DNA of 22,443 nucleotides from Candidatus Pacearchaeota archaeon (lineage in GTDB: Archaea > Nanobdellota > Nanobdellia > Pacearchaeales > GW2011-AR1): positions 1 to 22,443 of the forward strand of contig JACOWL010000019.1 in NCBI GenBank assembly GCA_016176815.1, read 5' to 3'. Every line of letters begins with the position of its first letter. The first letter of the stretch is position 1. Positions 19,404 to 22,443 of the stretch are shown one piece after another. Position numbers and translations under genes: made by a program. The notes beneath the pieces are model-generated. The model made no database searches. It saw nothing but the letters and a program-made list of their open reading frames with translations, and had not been told where the DNA came from.

Positions 19404-19498
19404 GTTTTATAAATATCTAAAAAGTAAAAATCTTGTCGTTTGAACCATATCGTTAACGCATATATTCTATGGTGTTGGCGCATTAAATGGGAGATAAA
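19404..19498 (+). promoter_or_regulatory. Promoter and structured leader of the L1-L10-L12 operon
   Basis: TTTTATAAATATC (from about 19404) is the TATA box. Transcription would start near 19435, leaving a leader of about 60 bases before ATG 19499. The leader contains ACCATA..TATGGT arms that can pair and the palindrome CGTTAACG. GGGAG (19489-19493) lies 5 bp before the ATG. L1 is known to bind its own mRNA in bacteria and methanogens, so autoregulation is plausible. I cannot confirm the specific L1-binding motif here. Confidence 0.4.
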
Positions 19499-20128
19499 AT
19501 GGAACTTAAAGATCAATTAAAACAAGCTCTGACAGAATTAAGAGCAGAAAAACAAAGAAAATTTGTCCAGACGGTTGATTTAATTGTAAATCTGCAAAAG
19601 TTTGATGTAAAGAAAAATCCAGTGAATACTTTTGTTTCTGTTCCTTATAAAATTAAAGACAAAAAAATTGCGGGATTCTTGGAAGTTAAAAATAAAAATT
19701 TTGATACAATTACTCCGGACCAATTCAAAAGATACGCTGATAAAAAAGAATTAAAAAAAATTGCAAAAAATTATGATTTCTTCGTCGCCCAGCCAAGCAC
19801 CATGCCAAAAGTTGCAACTACTTTTGGAAGAGTTTTGGGGCCGCTTGGAAAAATGCCTTCCCCTCAACTGGGAATTATTTTAAATACCGAAGATAAAACA
19901 ATAAATGAACTAAAAGAAAAAATAAATTCCAGCATAAAAATCAGAACAAAAGACGCAAGCATTAAAGTGCCAATTGGAAAACAGAGCATGAAAGATGATG
20001 AAATTATTGATAATGTCCTGGCTGTTTATAATTCTCTTTTAAAAAGCCTGTCAAAGGGAAAGGAAAACATAAAAAATATTGAGATTAAATTCACAATGAC
20101 TAAACCAAAAAAAATTATATTAAAATGA
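19499..20128 (+). CDS. rpl1: Large-subunit ribosomal protein L1
   Basis: A 209-residue protein of the mobile L1 stalk, which helps release deacylated tRNA. The family signature is seen in VATTFGRVLGPLGKMPSPQLG; other conserved parts are FVAQPSTMPKV and IKVPIGKQSM. Start choice: an in-frame ATG lies 12 bp upstream at 19487, but ATG 19499 has a ribosome-binding-like GGGAG 5 bp before it. From this start the phenylalanine of KFVQ is residue 22, the same place as in methanogen L1 as I recall it. The stop overlaps the L10 start by 4 bp (ATGA), giving translational coupling. A structured leader precedes it. Confidence 0.95.
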   Translation: MELKDQLKQALTELRAEKQRKFVQTVDLIVNLQKFDVKKNPVNTFVSVPYKIKDKKIAGFLEVKNKNFDTITPDQFKRYADKKELKKIAKNYDFFVAQPSTMPKVATTFGRVLGPLGKMPSPQLGIILNTEDKTINELKEKINSSIKIRTKDASIKVPIGKQSMKDDEIIDNVLAVYNSLLKSLSKGKENIKNIEIKFTMTKPKKIILK

Positions 20129-20964
20129 AACAAAAAATAGAAACTCAAGAAAAAAAACCTAAAAAAATTTCAGAGGTTAAATTAAAAGCAGTAAAAGAAT
20201 TTGAAAATTTAGTTAAAAATAAAAGAACGATTTTAGTTTCATCCATAAAAAATATTCCCGCCTCTCAAGTTCAGGAAATTTCAAAAAAATTAAGAGGAAA
20301 AGCTATTGTTAAAGTTCCAAAAAAAAATCTGATTTTTATGGGCCTCGATTTTTCAAAAGACAAGGAAATTGAAAAATTAAAAGATAATATTAAAGAAAAT
20401 TTTGCAATTTTATTTTCTGACTTGGATAGTTTTGAACTTGCCGGAGAATTAATTAAAAACCAAAGCCCTGCAAAAGCAAAAACGGGGCAGATTGCAGACA
20501 AAGATCTTGAAATTCCCGAGGGGCCTACAGAATTAATACCCGGTCCGGCAGTAAGCGAATTAAGCGCTTTAGGAATTAAAATTCAGATTGAAAAAGGAAA
20601 AATCACAATAAAAGCGCCAAAAATTATTGTTAAAAAAGGCGAAAAAATTTCTCAGGGCGCGGCAGAAATACTGAATAAATTAGATATCAAGCCATTTAAG
20701 GTGGGATTTATTCCGATATGTTCTTTTGATGCTAAAGAAAAAATATTTTATTCAGAAATAAAAATAGATAAAGAAGGAACAATAGAACGGCTTAAAACAG
20801 ATTATTCAAAAGCTCTGTCGTTTGCTGTAGAGATTGGATATTCAACAAAAGATACAATTAAATTCTTAATAAGCAGAGCAGGAATGCATGAAAAAGCTCT
20901 TGAAAAATTGTCGCCAAACACTAATACTCCCGAAGAAAATAAATCTGAGGGGGAGGAAAAATAA
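20125..20964 (+). CDS. rpl10: Large-subunit ribosomal protein L10 (P0 stalk base)
   Basis: A 279-residue protein that anchors L12 dimers on 23S rRNA near L11. The N-terminal RNA-binding domain includes NKRTILVSSIKNIPASQVQ and KLRGKAIVKVPKKNL. The archaeal/eukaryal insert domain has PEGPTELIPGPAVSELSALGI, and the helical spine follows. It is shorter than many archaeal L10 proteins (about 330 residues) and ends in an acidic EENKSEGEEK, without the conserved FGLFG-type C-terminal peptide that recruits elongation factors; that peptide is present on L12 here. The start overlaps L1 by 4 bp, and L12 follows with no gap. Confidence 0.93.
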   Translation: MKQKIETQEKKPKKISEVKLKAVKEFENLVKNKRTILVSSIKNIPASQVQEISKKLRGKAIVKVPKKNLIFMGLDFSKDKEIEKLKDNIKENFAILFSDLDSFELAGELIKNQSPAKAKTGQIADKDLEIPEGPTELIPGPAVSELSALGIKIQIEKGKITIKAPKIIVKKGEKISQGAAEILNKLDIKPFKVGFIPICSFDAKEKIFYSEIKIDKEGTIERLKTDYSKALSFAVEIGYSTKDTIKFLISRAGMHEKALEKLSPNTNTPEENKSEGEEK

Positions 20965-21252
20965 ATGGAATATGTATACGGTGCATTACTTTTGCACAAG
21001 CTCGGAAAAGAAGTCAATGAAGAGAATGTGAAAAAAGTTGTTGCAGCTTCCGGCGAAAAGGCTGACGATTCAAAAGTCAAATCCCTTATCGCCAGTTTGA
21101 AAGGCGTGGACATTGATAAAGAATTAGAAAGCGCCAGTTTGGTTGCGGCTTCTCCTGCCGGAGAAACACACAAAGCAGAAAAGAAAGAAGAAAAACCAAA
21201 AGAAGAAAAACACGAAGCTTCAGCAGAAGGATTGTCAGCGTTGTTTGGATAA
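20965..21252 (+). CDS. rpl12: Large-subunit ribosomal protein L12 (P1/P2-type stalk protein)
   Basis: A 95-residue archaeal stalk protein. The N-terminal dimerisation domain starts MEYVYGALLLHKLGKEVNEE and continues to about residue 60. A charged Lys/Glu hinge (KAEKKEEKPKEEKHEAS) follows, then the C-terminal motif EGLSALFG, which contacts translational GTPases. Several dimers bind L10. The start codon immediately follows the L10 stop, so the two are tightly coupled. The length is slightly below the usual 100-110 residues, mostly from a short Ala-rich hinge. Confidence 0.95.
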   Translation: MEYVYGALLLHKLGKEVNEENVKKVVAASGEKADDSKVKSLIASLKGVDIDKELESASLVAASPAGETHKAEKKEEKPKEEKHEASAEGLSALFG

Positions 21253-21254
21253 TT

Positions 21255-21290
21255 TAATTTTTATTAACGCTGGCAATCTTTTTCACAGAA
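21255..21290 (+). repeat. Possible remnant of the composite element
   Basis: TTAACGCTGGCAATCTTTTTCACAGAAG resembles the middle-to-3' module (GGCGATAACAATCTTTTT..TTTCTGCG) but lacks the 5' module and a clear 3' hairpin. It lies directly after L12 and also contains T-runs that could end the operon transcript. Confidence 0.25.
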
Positions 21291-21321
21291 GTAGTTTGAC
21301 TTTTGAACAATCTCAATTAAA

Positions 21322-21462
21322 ATGGACAAAACAGAATTTTTCAAATCAACGTCAATATTATTTTTAATAGCAATACTTTTCAGTCCGACAAGTTCAAAAA
21401 TTTGGATTTTATTCTTAAGTATTGGGCTGATATTTGGAGTTGCTTGGTTTTTTAGGGAATGA
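21322..21462 (+). CDS. Small two-helix membrane protein (46 aa)
   Basis: ATG 21322 to TGA 21462 encodes a 46-residue protein: MDKTEFFKSTS, a hydrophobic helix (11-20), a short polar turn (SPTSSK) and a second hydrophobic helix (27-44, WILFLSIGLIFGVAWFF), ending RE. I see no convincing TATA box at the expected distance, so it may be read through from L12. The stop overlaps an ATG (21459) in the helicase frame, but the helicase more likely starts at 21501. No family is recognised. Confidence 0.5.
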   Translation: MDKTEFFKSTSILFLIAILFSPTSSKIWILFLSIGLIFGVAWFFRE

Positions 21463-21467
21463 TTATA

Positions 21468-21480
21468 AACATTTATAATA
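21468..21480 (+). promoter_or_regulatory. TATA box of the helicase gene
   Basis: AACATTTATAATA, centred about 26 bp before ATG 21501, in the usual position for leaderless genes in this window. It supports 21501 rather than 21459 as the helicase start. Confidence 0.45.
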
Positions 21481-21500
21481 ATCAAATTTATTTCTATCTC

Positions 21501-22443
21501 ATGACATGGAATCTTTATGAAAATGGAAAATTTCTTCCGCCCTTGAAATTTTCAAATGGAAAAACGCAGGAAGATATTGTCAATGAGGTTTTAAATTCTA
21601 TAAAAAATGGGGAAAAAATAATTTTTATCCACGGAGTTTGCGGGACGGGAAAATCAGCAATTGCCCTAAATCTCGCAAAAGAGCTTGGAAAATCGGCGAT
21701 TGTCGTCCCGATAAAAAATCTTCAGATGCAGTATAAAAAAGATTATGAAAACGAAAAATATCTGCTTAAAAACAACGGAGAGAAATTAAAAATAAGCGTA
21801 ATAACAGGGCGGCAAAATCACAAATGCAAATTTCTTGAAGAGAATAAAGATGCAATTCCAAAAATAAAAAAAGAAGTTAATGCAAAATTGCATGATATAT
21901 TTTTTGGAAAAAAAGATGAAATTGAAAAGAATTTTGGAGAAGATGAATCTGCGGATAATAAATATCTGCCATGCAAAATTGAAATAAAAGAAAAAAACAT
22001 TCAAAAAATAAAAAAATATTTAGCGCAAAACAGCGATATAAATATAAAAAACTTTTCTCAGCTTAAGGATGTTAAAAGGGTGTCTGTTGCATTGGAGCCC
22101 CGTTCTTCCAATAAGATACGAACTTGGCGGAAAAAGTTTTGTAAAAGCAGGTAAAAGAAAATATTTGGGACTAAAAGATACAGAATTTATTTTTTACCAA
22201 AGAGAACCTGGATGCAAATTTTATGAGCAGTTTAATTTTTATATTGATTCAGACGCTATTATATTTAATTCAGAAAAATACAAAATTGAGTCAGCGCTAA
22301 ACAGAAAGCCGATGACTGAAGTTGAGATAATAGACGAATGCGACGAATTTCTTGATAAATTTTCAAATAATAAATCAATAAATCTTGACAGAATGCAAAA
22401 TTCATTAAACCAGATATTTGAAATAGAAGATGAAGATGAAATA
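21501..22443 (+). CDS. XPD/Rad3-like superfamily 2 DNA helicase, frameshifted and partial
   Basis: An ATP-dependent DNA helicase that runs off the right edge. Walker A is GVCGTGKSA (G45-A53). An FeS-type insert follows, with C109 (NHKCKF) and C158 (LPCKIE). The frame breaks near 22091-22093: after RVSVA it would read LEPRSSN to a stop at 22152-22154. In the +1 frame from 22093 it continues WSPVLPIRYELGGKSF, EPGCKFYEQF (another cluster-like Cys) and the DEAH-type box IIDECDEF. Relatives, as I recall, have A-C-P-Y-W-S-P here, so an 8-base loss would remove C-P-Y and one predicted FeS ligand. Sequencing error, assembly error or a real mutation are all possible. The start is set by the TATA box at 21468-21480. 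Confidence 0.8.

Noticed and set aside
20802..21173. 123-codon minus-strand frame across the L10-L12 junction
   Set aside because: It is antisense to two well-conserved, tightly coupled ribosomal genes.

Overview
This window looks like part of a small-genome DPANN archaeon, most like the Pacearchaeota/Woesearchaeota group. This is inferred from gene content, because no rRNA or tRNA gene is present. The DNA is very AT-rich (roughly 30% GC by eye). Information-processing genes are archaeal/eukaryal in type: PCNA, PriS-type primase, ATP-dependent DNA ligase, SecE, Spt5, L11, L1, L10, L12, L40e, aIF5A and an XPD/Rad3-like helicase. Most genes have a TATA-like box centred about 25-27 bp before the start codon, so most transcripts are probably leaderless. 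The clear exceptions are spt5, L1 and a 14-codon micro-gene.

Layout. 1-2600: pcn (-) and primase (+), a replication pair, with repeat-laden spacers. 2897-4675: a large membrane-anchored surface protein with an alpha/alpha-toroid-like ectodomain and three cysteine-rich modules. 4781-5891: a probable accessory cassette with an AbrB-like/nucleotidyltransferase/helical fusion and a small charged partner. 5897-7848 (-): DNA ligase and a small membrane protein. 8259-9835 (+): secE, spt5 (frameshifted) and L11 with a long Ala-rich tail ending inside a 57-bp tandem repeat. 9988-10602: two small unknown genes. 10656-13946 (-): class II LysRS, RNase HI and a second surface protein sharing the cysteine module. 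14180-16038 (-): FtsZ and a long-type FKBP. 16090-18351 (+): aIF5A, L40e and a site-2 protease. 18430-18474: a 14-residue basic micro-gene. 18713-19348 (-): a two-gene operon of unknown function, the first product CARF-like. 19499-21252 (+): the L1-L10-L12 stalk operon, separated by 10 kb from the secE-spt5-L11 part with which it is often linked in archaea. 21322-22443 (+): a two-helix membrane protein and a partial, frameshifted FeS helicase.

The most interesting non-coding signal is a composite intergenic element of about 130-300 bp. I see it in five spacers (1038-1190, 2665-2806, 7895-8190, 14024-14153 on minus, 16487-16625). It has a 5' GC-rich hairpin often followed by GGATTT and an AT tract, a middle motif like GTGGCGATAACAATCTT, and a 3' hairpin (CTGCGA..GCAGG) running into T-rich DNA. 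All five copies point toward the next gene and end 67-117 bp before its start codon. They could be a family of small non-coding RNAs or a MITE-like element.

Other signals: an identical 18-bp palindrome-containing motif sits at the same position in the promoters of two unlinked operons; one palindromic TATA box lies midway between two divergent leaderless genes; and two conserved genes (spt5 and the helicase) carry frameshifts that would both be explained by loss of about 8 bases, so sequence error must be considered.
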